A DNA stretch of 64,000 nt, taken from assembly GCA_010093685.1 (NCBI GenBank), contig MU006224.1, positions 526,476 to 590,475 on the forward strand. The letters run 5' to 3'. Positions 32,774-45,263 of this stretch are shown here, one piece after another. The notes beneath the pieces are model-generated. The model did not search any database. It was not told where the DNA came from and saw only the letters and a list, made by a program, of their open reading frames with translations. Source of the stretch: Ophiobolus disseminans. Its lineage: Eukaryota; Ascomycota; Dothideomycetes; Pleosporales; Phaeosphaeriaceae. Each line of letters opens with the position of its first letter. The first letter of the stretch is position 1. Both the position numbers and the translations under genes were made by a program.

Positions 32774-35700
32774 CTACTGCTTAGCCTCAATCCCCCTAAC
32801 AAACTCCCCACCAACCCTCCTAATCTCACTCAACACAGCTGCTTTATTTAACTGAACATCCACGCCCCCCTCTCCCCCCTTCCTCCTAACCGGCTCTCCA
32901 TTCCAACCCACCTTAACCTTCCAGCCTCTCTGCGCCGTGACGCCCGGGTGCCAGAGTCCCACAATTCTATCAAGCGTCTGCGGGTCCCAGAACCAGAGTA
33001 TCGCGTCGCCGTAAATATCTCGCAGTTCTTGCGCGAAGAGCTGGACCAAAGGTGTAGAGGCTGGGCCCTTGCTGGCCTGGTGTTGGATCTCGAGGTTCTT
33101 GAATTGGAGTGAGGATTTGAGTTTCTTGGAGGGCGCGAGGGTGTGTTTTGGGGTGATGGATATTGTGATGTCGAAGTCGGATGTGGAGGGTGTGAAGAGG
33201 GATTGTGGGGATAAGTCGGGCTGGGTGGTGGTGTTGGCAGTGTTGTTGATGTGGTTCATCAGACGTTCTTCATCTGCACGCATGGCTTTCACGGCGGCTT
33301 TGGCTAGCGCGGTTAAGCGGCTTGCTACGACTTTCTCGGGCTGGGCTTTGTCGGTCCATGTTGTGCCTTCTTCGTCGAGGTTTGTGGCTGCGAAAAGCAC
33401 GACGCGGTTTATGGCTGGGTCGATTCTGCGCCAGGCTTCGAAGCGTGTTTGGATGCGCTCGAGGTCCGATGCTTTTAAGCCTTTAGCGGAAGTATCTTCG
33501 AGATCTGCGGGATTGGCAGAGAAAGTAGATGAGAAGTCGACAATGAGGGGAGTATGGCGCCAGTCCCAGCGGCTGAGCCAGGCAAGGGTGCGTAAGAAGC
33601 CAGCAGTAGCGGTTGAAGGAACGGCCCATGGATGCGGTTGGAGGAATGTGCGGATGACGAGTAGCTCGATAAGCTCGGGCGAGAAATGTGACGATAAGAG
33701 ATGGGATGCGAACCATCGTTTCATCAGGCGTATCGAGGGCGAGAGGGCGGGAAATCGGGTTGACAGCGTCTGAAGCACCTGCGAGTGCAAGGATGACTGG
33801 ATGAACTCCCGCTTGTACAAAGCCAATGAAGTGGCGGCCGATTCTCGCGAAGCACCATCGAGACTGTTGTCCTTGAGTTGCCGCTCAAACAACGTGATCT
33901 CGCGGTCGTGATAGACGCGGATGCGGAACGAGAAGCCTCCAGAAGCGGTGACGTCAAGAAAAGCCTGGTTCTGAGCTGGTTGAGACGGATTCTCAAGCCC
34001 AACTCTTGCGGTGTAGTCAGACTTGGCCTTTGGAAGGAGCTCAGCAATCCTCAGAAGAAAAGCAATCTTGGTCCGTTGTATAGCGCAAAGATCGTCAGGC
34101 CATCGTCCAGAGGCCTCAAACTGCATCACGACTGACGCAGGATGGTGTCCAGCCGTAGGAGGTTCCACAGAAGCGTACCGTAATTGCGCGTCAGCAGCTC
34201 TAAGGTGTCGAAGTTGAAGGGGGAGGTCCTCCAGTTCGCGAATGTCAGTCTCCAGAGCTGAGAAGGCATTCATGATTGGCAGGAAAGGTGTGACACCTGA
34301 TTGTCCCTGCATGCCACCAGCTGTGATGAGAGATGCGAATGCGTCGCCGGAGAACTTCGATTGGTCTGCTGTTTGAGCATTAACGTGCTGCTTGAGAATG
34401 TACAAGACAATCTGCTCGATGACAGAAACGCCTGCATCTTTTGTCGACCACACCACACTCTCCAAGATACTGCCGTCCTTGAAGCGTCGCAGTTCTGACT
34501 TCTCGCCCCAGAACTTACGGAAGGACGCAGCTTCTTGCTTGTTCTCTGCCGAAGGGCCGTGATCTACTGTGCGGCCGGCGTTCGCTGGATTGGTCGCAAA
34601 GTTCACGAGTAAACTCTTCTGTTGACTCTCTTTTGGCCGTTGCGACGATATCTTCCAGTAGTCCTCGTCGGGTAAGATGAACGAGAGGGATGTGATTCGG
34701 TCTGTCAAAGCGCGTGTCAAAAGATTGTGGATCTTACGACAAACATCGCTGAGCTCCTGTTGGTGATCGTCGCTAGTATCGTCCAGCCCAAGTGCTGCCA
34801 TAGGGATCTCGAGAGTAGCATCGTACTTGAACTTTGTAAGCTCCGTTTTAAGTATAAATGCTGACTCGAAGTGCTCGAAGACTGAGTCGCTCAGCATTTC
34901 AACAGTAGCCTTCGCCTCAAGTTGTAGGCGTGTGTATGACCACCGCGTCATCTTGAACAGGATGTTTTGTCCTCGAGGTCCATCAAAGAAGACAGGCGTA
35001 GTCTCATTCTTAGGAATGGTGACACCCGGTGCCTGCATCATGAAAGGCTTCTTTGACAGGTCGTGTCGGGCGAGGAATTGGAGCGTTGCCTTGAACAGCT
35101 GGTAACTGCTGTACCCTGGAGATAATGCTTGACCACCAACTCCCGCGTTCGGGTATAGCAACAGCGCCATCAGAGTAGCCCACTCGAAGTTTCCAAACCC
35201 GCCTTTGCGTGACCGGCTGCCGAGTCCACGCTGCTTCAGCCATACGCGACCAAGCACACATGCATCTCTGAAAGCATCAGCTTTTGACGCCGTGGCATGC
35301 AAAAGCTTCAGATAGGCGGTGACATTGGCATCTGCCTGTATTGTGCTGTTGTAAAATGGTGTTGCGTGGAGTGCCTTATTCGTTGCTTCGTCTTCAGATC
35401 CTTTCAGTCGGACGCAATTCGAGCCAGGGACGAGCTTGTTCTTTGGGAATGTGTCTTCTGGCACAGCCACCAAGATGCGGATCTGGCACTTTGCACTCGA
35501 GAAATCGTCTGCGTCGCCATTGCCACTGGGCACAACAATGAGGATAGGCTGAAGGTGGTTCCCATTCAAGTAGTCGTATGACAGCTTAAACCTGTGTTCC
35601 GTAGACTCTTTGATGCCAGCTGCCATGCATGCCAAATAATATGCGCGCTTGTAAAAGTATCGGTGGTTCAGATAATCTTTATCCTGAAGGAGGCTCTGGG

Positions 35701-36431
35701 GCATGGTGACGACAAGATCAATGGAGAAGTTGTTATCATTGCGAGTCGCGATCTTCAGAGGGTAACTTCCGGTCGCGTTAATACTCGACGGTCGTTCGTA
35801 TTGCAGCTTGTATTTGGCGTCTTTCGGCGGTCGTGGGTTTGGGAAAGGTATCGCTACTCCGGTCGATTTGAAGGCCTTTTCAGCTTCCAGGATCTGCGCT
35901 GAATTAGAGGCCTGACATTTCCATGCGGATGCAAGTACGTACCGGTAGCGCATCGCGGCTGGGTATCGATTCGAGTATGCCCTTGAGGGTTCGCATGGCA
36001 TTCTCTGCAGGCGCTTCTTTCTTGCCATATCTCAGGCTGACTTGCTCTAGAAGCTCGTCTACTTGCAGCTTGAACATGTTCGACTTGAAACTTTCTGATG
36101 TATATGCGCCATCTTGGAGGCTCGGGGCAGGTCGCTTTGGTGGTTTCTGTGGATTGGCCGCCTTTACAACTGGCGCTGGGTCCGTTCCTTCTTCTTCCAC
36201 GTCTTCTTCCTCGGAATCATCTTCCTCGCCTTCATCGTCATCCTTGAGATCTTCAAAGTCCTCTGCGCCGCTCATCGATACATCGCTTCTATCGAGGTCA
36301 TCTTCTTCTGCGCATGCGCTTGCGTCTGATCCCGCACCATTGGTGTCGTCGAATCCGGCGAAGCTTCCTTCACTCTTCTCTTCCGAGTCGCTATGCTCGA
36401 GCTTTCGTCGTTTTGTCGCAGGTGGCGCCAT
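32774..36431 (-). CDS. UTP22: UTP22, U3 snoRNP / small-subunit processome protein
   Basis: Two exons, 36431-35943 and 35893-32774, encode 1202 aa, as expected for Utp22 (Nrap family). The first exon begins MAPPATKRRKLEHSDSEE and is very acidic. It ends in IPSRDALP, which the 49-nt intron joins to ILEAEKAFKSTGVAIPFP. The rest shows the Nrap signature: SYPLKIATRNDNNFSIDLVV, NHRYFYKRAYYLACMAAGI, WLKQRGLGSR, FWGEKSELRRFKDGSILESV and LMKRWFASHLLSSHFSPELIE. Nrap proteins have degenerate nucleotidyltransferase domains. In yeast Utp22 binds Rrp7 and CK2 in the UTP-C subcomplex needed for 18S rRNA processing. The location is nucleolar. The gene is divergent from the isoaspartate methyltransferase gene. 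Confidence 0.94.
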
Positions 36432-36830
36432 TGTTGATGTTCTTGAGCTGCTCGAACGCGACTGAGAATTCCTCCGAACTTTTTTGGATGACTAAGTGGG
36501 GCCCTGCATAATCGATAAGCTCGTGCTGGACCCCGGATTTAGTGACGCCGTTGAAGAGCTCCAAGCTGCTTCCCCTCATCATTCACCACAACGTGGGGTA
36601 ATACGCTTGCTGCGTTTCTTGCCTAACGTCAAGCTTCTCATGTTGATTTCATCTGATGCACGACAAGCTGTAGACTTACCACTATATCTTCGCGACCTAC
36701 AAATTCAAAGCTCCTCTTTATCTCCACCTCGTGCACACTGTTCACTCTGCCTCTCCTAACTAAGCTCACCCGCTTCACGCGCGGTCCACTTATACCCAGC
36801 AAGAGCTTACCTTCACCCCGATCATTCAGC
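36432..36830. promoter_or_regulatory. Divergent promoter region, UTP22 / PIMT (399 bp)
   Basis: It separates the two start codons; the side next to the PIMT start is rich in C and T. No TATA box is seen. Confidence 0.45.
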
Positions 36831-37552
36831 ATGGCGTGGCGCAGCTCCGGCTCGAGCAACGCAGCTCTGATAAACAACCTCAAGCAAAACGGGCTCATCG
36901 AAAGCGGCCGTGTTAAAGATGCCATGATGAAGGTACGCCCATACACCCAAATACAAATATCTCCCCTCACCCTAACAACTTCAAGGTAGACCGCGCACAC
37001 TTCGCCCCCTCCTCCCCCTACGACGACTCCCCCCAACCCATTGGCCACGCCGCTACAATATCTGCTCCACATATGCACGCCTCGGCCTGCGAATCACTCC
37101 TCACATACCTGCAACCAGGCTCTAAGGTCCTCGACATCGGCTCTGGGTCGGGCTACCTGACCGCCGTGCTCGCCAACCTCGTAGGCCCCAGCGGCTCCGT
37201 AATCGGCATCGACCACATCCAGCCCCTGGTCGACATGGGCAATGCCAACATGGCCAAGTCGGAGGAGGGAAGACGCATGCTGGATAGCGGACAAGTGCGC
37301 TTTGTCACTGGAGACGGGCGGAAAGGCTGGAAGGAGGGCGCGCCGTACGATGCGATTCACGTTGGGGCGGCGGCGGCGAGACATCATGAGGAGCTTACGG
37401 AGCAGTTGAAGGCACCGGGACGGTTGTTTGTGCCGGTTGAAGAGGGACGTTTGCAGCATATTTATGTGATCGAGAAAAGTGAAGATGGGAGTGTGGAGCG
37501 GAGAAAGTTGTTTGGAGTGCAGTATGTTCCATTGACGGATGCGCCGAAGTAA
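36831..37552 (+). CDS. Protein-L-isoaspartate O-methyltransferase
   Basis: Two exons, 36831-36932 and 36986-37552, encode 222 aa. The 53-nt intron (branch CCCTAACAAC) joins the N-terminal MAWRSSGSSNAALINNLKQN helix region to VDRAHFAP. Diagnostic motifs are PIGHAATISAPHMHA, the SAM site VLDIGSGSGYLTAVLA, VIGIDH and a GRLFVPV segment. The enzyme methylates isoaspartyl residues in aged proteins so that they can be converted back to aspartate. It is probably cytosolic. Length matches the eukaryotic family. Confidence 0.95.
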
Positions 37553-37792
37553 GGAGGGATATAGGGGAGGTGGTTTCAACAACTTCACGAGGATTTATGG
37601 TTAGGTCATTTGACGATACAACATTGCGACGGCGTTTGGGTGATTGGTATGGAGCATGTAGCAATTCATTTAATCGATCTATTGGAAGTATCGATATTAT
37701 TCATAAAACCCAGTTGATTACGCGAAACAAGCAGACGTTGAGAAATAGGAAAGAGAAAAGAGAAAACCCCCATGAATCCACAAGTCCAAACA

Positions 37793-40586
37793 TTACTCCT
37801 CCATAACACGCCCAACGAAACCCTCCAAGCCCGCAAGACCTTTCGCACCTCTCTCATTCCCTCCTGACAGCCCTGGGCCTCCTCCCGGCATGACGAGTAC
37901 TTTAGCGCCATGCTCAACAAACTCCCTCGAAGCAATGAACTGAAAAGTCACCATCGTAGCAGCCGGGACATCTTTCTGCAAAACCTCATCCGCCTCATCA
38001 TCAAACCCAAACCCAAAAGCATCCTCATCTTCATCATTCTTGGCAATAGTATCCTTACTCGTCGTCGGCTCAGTAGCGACGGAAATGACCTTCGACGACG
38101 CCCTCACACTAGCAATGTACACAACAACCGCGCTTCCAACGCTCAGCCCCTTCGCGGCTTGCGTCTGCGCACCCTCGAAACGCACGGAGATGATTTTCGA
38201 AGCCTTGGGTTGCATATCTGCCAAGATCATTCCCTTTCGGATCCGGTTGATCGCCGGACTTACAATGGGCATGTCGACGGGCACGACGCCCATGGTACCC
38301 ACCTGGTCTGCATGGAGCGTGCGCACGGGCAAGCGCAGATTGCGCAGCGATGTGATGCAGACGCGGCGCCACTCAGTATGGCGGTCGGAGAGGGACGTGG
38401 TTCGAGCGTGTGTTTTGTTTAACGCGCCGGGGAAGGAGCGGGATTGGGGTAGAGTGGAGGGTCGTGCTATGGGTCGGCCGCTGCCGCTGTCGCTGTCGTC
38501 AGGGCTGATGTCTACTGGGTATGGTCCGAGGAGTAATTCGTCGCCAACGTTGAGGGTGCCATGACGGAGATAGCCTCCGATTATGGCCGAGCGGTCTGAC
38601 GATGTGCGACTCTGCACACTGTAAACATCTTCAACATAGAACAGGTGAGCTGGCTCTGATCTATTTGATGTTTCCAACTTTGGTGGTATAGGCAGTTGGC
38701 GGAGAAAACCGTGTAGCTTGTTGATACCAGTTCCTTTGACCGCACTGGTCAAAATGATTGGAACTGCCGCTAGTGGTGACGCGGCCAGCGTCTCGACCAC
38801 ACCACAGGCTTCCTTGAGATCTTCAGCGCCGATAGCACGCAAGTCCGACTCTAGAACTGATTGCGAATGATCGGAGATGATGCATGGTCTACGACCAGCT
38901 TCTTTCAGCACAGACAGCAGCTTGGAAAGCGTCTGCCTTAGGCCCGCTTTGGTCGCAAGGTCGTACTTGGTGATGACGATCACGAGAGGTAGTTCCAGGT
39001 TAAGACAGAGCTGCAGATGCGCCTGTGAGAGGTCAAGATCTGCCGCAGCGGGACCAAGAACCTCTTGTGACGAGGGTGAAGCTCCCACTTTACCCGTAGA
39101 GTCATCTGTGTCATCTGCAGGAATGCATAACAAGGTCCAGTGCGGTTGCCTGTCAATTATTGTCAGCTTGAATTCATCCGATGGGTCGACTAGTTTTGCG
39201 GCGAGGACCGGGCGAGACGAGTGTGCGTAAGCTCTACAAATATGAAGGCCAAGGATACGCATCCTTTGGCACTGAGTTAACTTACCATCCAACTATACCA
39301 CGAACGGTAGTCCTGCGGAAGCGCGGATGCCCCGCTGAGTCTGAGACAATGACCAACCTTCCTGTCTCCGCGGATTCTACTGACGCATGAATGTCAATCC
39401 AAGACGAAACATCCCCGGAGCCATAGCCCACCACTTGAGTGGCGAGGGGTTGGTCATGTTCTGTGACGTCACGGTACCCTATCAGCTCCTGGGTGACTGA
39501 GCTCGTCATTCCGGATGCGATCTCGTGCCTATGTTTCAGTAGGCTCAGACGGCTCTTCCCCCGGCCATTGTCAAGCGTGGCTGTAGAAAGCGTACCAAGT
39601 AAGCTGGATTTGCCGGACATGGTTGGACCAGTGACAGATACCCTTAACTGCTCGACCGCTCGCTCGACTTCATGGGCCATAGGTGTCGTTGGAGATTGAC
39701 CGTCTTCCCCTGAAACATCACTCTCGGACTGACGCGCGTTCTTAGAGTGATCTACAAGGTGCTGGAGGGGTTGCACAAGTGCCTCTGCAACCAACAGCCT
39801 TGATGCCCGTATCTTCTGTTGCGAGGTGCTGCAATACTCAACCCATTCGCACTCGCCTACAGGCACCATGCGCAGTACTTCCACACCACAGCCTAGGCAT
39901 GCAGCCATCGCTTGCAGATTGTTCAGGCTTTCTTCCATCTCATCTTCAGCCAGGCCAACGATGGTACCGTCGTCCGCGACCCCAATCTCATAAAGCGCAC
40001 CCTTGCTCTCCTCTAGCCCGGGTAGCAATCGCTGCGGCAACTCCGGAGCTGACAGTCTTGCATCTTCAGGGAAGTGAGGAAGCACTGCAGCAGTCGTGGA
40101 AGAAATATGATAAGAACAGGATTGCTGCAGACGCCACAATAGCTGGGTCGTCAGTTGTTCAAGTCGATGCTGTTTCGATTGCGTTGACGCTAGTGGTGGA
40201 GGAGTGCTAGAGGCGAGACCTGATTCTGATACACTGCGACCGACAGATCCCGGTATAGAAATGTCACTGCGGCGCAGTGAGCCAGATACTCGACGCCCTG
40301 TGCTCGCATGCGTGAATGACCTCCGCCGCCGAAGAAGCAAGTGTAGTTTGTACTCGGTGGGGCCCTCCTGCGGCTCTGCTTCCAGCCTTGTGATGTTTGT
40401 GTAGTCCATCGTAGGTACTGGTGAAGTGTTGTGGCCCGTCTTGGCCCCTGCTGGCGCGAGTTTCGTGTGGAGTGGCTGAGCTGGGTGCCGTGGAGTCGGC
40501 GACCCCGAGGGCTCGCCAGTGGGCGGCGTTGCCCATGGGGAAGATACACGTGGTGGGTCGGGGTCAAAAGTAAATATCGAAGCCAT
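37793..40586 (-). CDS. GTPBP1/2-like translational GTPase with divergent P-loop
   Basis: Two exons, 40586-39286 and 39149-37793, separated by a 136-nt intron, encode 885 aa. The first 300 residues are low-complexity and Ser/Pro-rich, with a GTPBP1-like N-terminal block (LEQLTTQLLWRLQQ, ALYEIGVADDGTIVGL). The G1 motif reads GPTMSGKSS (residues 320-328) in place of the usual GHVDSGKST. G3 is DSAGH (416-420) and G4 is TKYD (494-497). Splicing restores TTVRGIVGW followed by QPHWTLLCIP. Domain 2/3 strands such as LFYVEDVYSVQ and RHGTLNVGDELLLGP follow. GTPBP1 and GTPBP2 are elongation-factor-like GTPases linked to ribosome rescue and mRNA decay in animals; a similar role here is inferred. Confidence 0.88.
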
Positions 40587-43500
40587 GATGTTGCACCGCC
40601 GATTCCCAGATACCTAGAATGTGGGTTTGGCACTTAAGTGAAAGAAGGCGGCCCTCGATGCGACCAGGTTACTGCTTGCCAAGGTGAGTTATCTCAGGGA
40701 AGACATGACTGTGGTAAAGCCCGTGAGTTTGTATGGAAGTAGTGCGTCCTGAATAGTTGCGATAATCGTGGGAGCATCTTGACGGATGTTGAGCGCAAAC
40801 AATCTCCGTTTAGCAATAGTTGGGAGCAACTTGTGAAGAAGTTGCGTGAAGTTGCCAATTTGGCGTTCACTTAGGTGAGAAAAAGCATTTCAAGTGTTGT
40901 GTGTTGGCGTGTGAAGTGGCTGGTGTGGTGTTGGCAGCGGGTGGTGGTTCGTGAAGTGAGGTCAGAGTTACCTAGGTAGCTCGAGGTCTTGGCAGACGTG
41001 GAGTCAGCGGGCGTAAGTACATCCCACTGTGAATCATCAATATGACTCCTAGCAACATTGTAATGTAACAAAGCCCTTGCACCGCCCTTTTGGATACGAT
41101 CAAGGTCCATTAGGCCTACGGTCGGCATTCAAATGACGGATACGAACTATGCGGAGTGTTCAAATCGACAACCACCCATCGGCATGGATTACCCACATCG
41201 GACTCATAAAAGCGTCGGTCTCGTCTTATGAACAACTACCATAAAGCTAGTTGCAACTTATATTGTCTTCTAAAGCATGCAAGAAACCGACAGGAAGACC
41301 CTTCCAGTGAAGGCGCAAACAGCGTTGAGAGTTTCTGTGGCTTGTCTGTGGCCTTTCGAAGCTGAGGAACTTGGGTGCGACTGTGCAGCTCTTAGATAAT
41401 CTTGTTCGGTCGTACGTGCCAGTCCAACACGCTATATCATTATTGAGCATGAGACATTGGTGATATTTTCAGTTCGAGGTATTGTGTTCGACGCGGTTCC
41501 CACGCTCATGCAAGTGACTTCGATTTCGAAGCTCCAGCTGGCTTGAGAAAGTCGAGTTTCGCACCGACCTGGCGGTGGTACATGTGGCGCTCTTTACCAT
41601 TGGCAGTCGCTTCTTTTCTCCAGATAGAGTTGGACGTTTGTAACGGTCGTGTCTTGATGTTTCATCATCCGTACATCTTATCACATATCAATATGGGATT
41701 TGGCGTGGGGTGAGGCTCAGATGCTTGCTGATGGCTTGCGTTGGAAAAGCAATTATTTGCTTGGGTGCGACGTTCTCCTCACCCGCTCCTGATTGAAACC
41801 GATGATCACACTCTGTCTTCAATCTATCTATCTTTGAGCTGCCAAAGCTAATTTTGAGACGTTAACTTTCTAAGCAATATAGGCATACCGATGAGATCCA
41901 ACACCGTCAGCACGAAGCGAGATCGGGTCACGTCCTGAGACCATCTGTAACCACCTCAGTCTTGGGTGCTGACTACACGGCACGTGAAACATTGATTGCC
42001 GATGCAGGGGCACGTCTGGTAATTGCTTGCGGCTCTTCATCGGTGTTGACATACATCAAGTCCATGTCCGCATTGTAATGTCCGACCACAAGCATCTGAC
42101 CCCATACTTTGTGTGTCCATGACCCTGAGATCCCCTGCCAATGATACACCAGTAAATATAGTGTTAGGCCGTTTATCACCATCAACGTCATCCCGTTTGG
42201 GCCGACATGCGTTGTATTAGCCGGCGTCTGTTGTGGTAACACTGCATGCCACCTGCAGTAGTCGGTGACCTTCGACACGCGAGCGCTGTGCGAACCACGG
42301 CTTTGGGGTATCAACCTTGCAGGTCAGCCTTGCGCACAAGCAACTTAATTTGGACGCATGTCTGTCATCTTCCAGTTGGAGAAGAGTACAAGGTCGAAAC
42401 ATCAATGACGTATAATTGCGGTGTGAACATGTTTGTATCCTTCCGTTCTTACCATGCACGCATGTGAAACTTGTGGTTCCTTCCGCGGTAGCATGCGCCA
42501 CTTGTTGCTCCTTCTCTGCCACGCGAGCGCATGCATGCACCCCACTCACCAGGATTAGGACGCTTCGAGGTATTCCTGAATTCTTGCCCAGTACCCAGGT
42601 CGTGTTTGCAGGCCTCCATCGCGGGATGAAGCCTTCAGGAACTGTTCCTGTTTCTTCGTAGTAGAAGTCAAGTCCAGGATCGGTCTAGGATAGCTCCACC
42701 GCGTCGTAATTCGCGAGTTGATTTGCATTTACCAACGACGCGTGCAAGCGTTAGTTATACGTTGGCTTTGAATCTGCTCAAAAACCACGAATCATGTCCG
42801 TGCTCTTGAAGACACTCATGCGGGGCTTTTCAGGCCACCCAGGATCATACGACTGAACCTAGTTGGGACAACGGCAAGGATCTCAAGTCCCCGTAACCGC
42901 TGCAAATTAGTCGAAGTCGGCGAACGAATGGAAGCCACGAATAGTTATCATGCCCAGGTGGTGATCAAGCGTGCAACCTGCTTTACGCGACGTGCGATAT
43001 CTAGGACATTAGACGAGATTGAGTTGTGTGACATGGAGGTAGCATGTCGGTAAAGTTGGCCCACTGTAGAGCCGGATCTTGCGACTATCGCGCCTCAGTA
43101 ACACGAAACGCAGCCCTAGGAGAGTATTCCTCCCGATTACGCAGACTTCGGTTTCGTGGAACCACAACGCTGTGATTCGTTCGCAGTACTCTCCGTTCTC
43201 TGCTTTTCACGTGCCAGATATTCCACTTCTTGGGCACGACCCCTGATGTCTTCTTCCCAATGGTGAGTGAAAATGCTCATCCTTCCCGTCCGTCGCGCCG
43301 CCCGGTGATCCTGGTGATACGGCAAGCCCCGATCCACATATCAAAACACAGAGACGTGGCGTGTCAGCACTTTGATGTGGGGCGCAGCACGCAAGTACAT
43401 CACTCGTGCAAGTGGGCCCGGTACTCCGCGACCGAGCGGTTGTCTCGCGAACGCACGCGAACCAGCGGTCTGAACAGAAATGAACATGTCAAGGGCGGTG

Positions 43501-45263
43501 TCCAGAACTATGGGTCGGGCGATTCGGTTACATCGGCGATGCAGGTATTGTTACACTCGTTATCTTCATCGTGCGGTTGTGATGGCTGGAGGGCATACTG
43601 TGACCAGCAAACAGTACCTACAAGAGCTTGCGTCTCGAAGTCCGTGATTGTGTGATCGCTGGCAAGTGAATCATAAGCGCTTCGCAGTACACTCCCAGCT
43701 GTCTTCGCAAGGAGGCCTGAACCTGTACCGGCATTAGTGTTGTCGAAGAAGTATTGGCGGATCGCACACCGCATCTGGTCAAGCCTTGGATGCTTGCCTT
43801 CGCAACCCTGTATGATGATATCCACTGTGTTGGGAGACCCCATACTCGCATGCTTCCCATGTGCAACAACCTGAATCCTAGGAGCATGACTTCCATGTTG
43901 GAAAACCGGAAGACTCTAACCGCACACGAGCCTATTGTTCCGCTGCCCGTTGACAGACCAGGGGACCTACTGGTCGATCCCGACATCATGGGTGGAGCTG
44001 TGGTCTGACTCTGATGTGGTCAAATATCGTCAGTGCGTGCTTTGCACGTCAGGCCGGGCCAGTCCAGGGTGTTGTTCTCTCGTCTTTGCAAGGCTTCCCG
44101 CCCCAGGCCGTGGCGACAACGGCCCGCTAGTCTCATCAATCTACTCATAAGCTGGTCGTCGAAGGGGCCGTGCTACCTGAGAAACGTTGTGCGCAGCCTT
44201 GTCCTAACAACTTGGCGCATGAAGAACAAGCAAGGACCATTGGCCCCGCCACTCCTGGCTCAGGGAAAATAAGCGGACCGGAGTGCGAAGGCCGCAAGCG
44301 CGTGGAAAATGTCAAGGTGATGCAGCATGCGTGGTGGGAACAGGCATGTGCCTGACCTGCACGTCCTGAATGATGCGATGGGGGTTCCTTGCGAAGTCTG
44401 TCGCATGGCGCATTCGTGCCAGCTACTGTTGCGGTACACCTGCGAAGTCGCGATTCTATCGTCTTCAGCCAACTACAAGTCTGAGTGTAAATATGTTTGA
44501 TAGATGCAAGTTCTGATGCATGAACGTAAGAGAGAGTTTGGAGAAATTTGAGAGGATAGATGTTTCAACTACCACCAGTCTGGTTTAATGTGTTGTAGAA
44601 GGACCCGGCGCGCTCCTCGAGGAGCTGGTCCAGAAGCCCACCTATCTAGTTCTCTATGATCCTCCCGCCTTCCAAAGCGCGGTAAACGCCCCGGAGAAGG
44701 TTACCCTGCCTATTGAAGGTGCCAATAGTTGTGCAATCTTCTCAGAACTGGATACGTGATGCTGTCTCCATTCCAAACGGAAGTCGAGCTCGATGGCAGC
44801 TTAAAACTCCAGGGTAAGCCATACTGCAAGATGCCCTCTAAATGCTGCTCCGTGTAGACGTATCCAACCGCAGGCCAATGCAAATGATGACTTAAAATCA
44901 ACGCAAGAAGATAGGAAAATGCGTACATGCATTTGGTAGTCGCTGAACGCTTGCAAAAAACCGGCCAAAGTGGTGCCCATGCCCAAGTCTAGTCCAACTC
45001 AAGGTTGTTGATCTTTTCTTCTTCACTCTGCTGAGATATCTTTTCCTCTCCGCAAAAATTGCATGTTCCACGGGTTCGAGGTAATGTGAACATTGCCCGT
45101 GTACTAGAAGCAGCAGGTGGTAGATCTATACAAGCTCATCATTGCTGACCACAGCTGTGGAATGAGCCTGGATCTTCTTCATGCAGCGCTTGCGAGGTAT
45201 GAGGAAACTCTCGTGAAGTCGTAGGTGATTTTGTGTTTTCTAAGCCAGTTGGAGCAAAATCCA
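40587..45263. other. Gene-poor region downstream of the zinc-finger gene (4.7 kb)
   Basis: No gene can be supported here. The short ORFs on both strands lack domains, credible start contexts or splice-linked partners. The best coding-like stretch is on the minus strand near 43508-43906 and is listed separately. No transposase, reverse-transcriptase motif, long terminal repeat or tandem array is visible by eye. The region includes the promoter of the GTPBP-like gene at its left edge. Confidence 0.45.
43508..43843 (-). other. Weak candidate ORF, possibly a gene relic
   Basis: An ATG-started 111-aa frame has protein-like composition (VDIIIQGCEGKHPRLDQMRC, DSLASDHTITDFETQALVGT). The frame is open upstream to about 43910 (FQHGSHAPRIQVVAHGKHAS), where a TAG is met that could be a splice acceptor. 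No upstream exon fits cleanly. I recognise no family. It may be chance, a small lineage-specific gene, or a decayed fragment. Confidence 0.15.

Noticed and set aside
33069..33773. A 234-codon plus-strand ORF
   Set aside because: It is antisense to UTP22 and has no recognisable domain.
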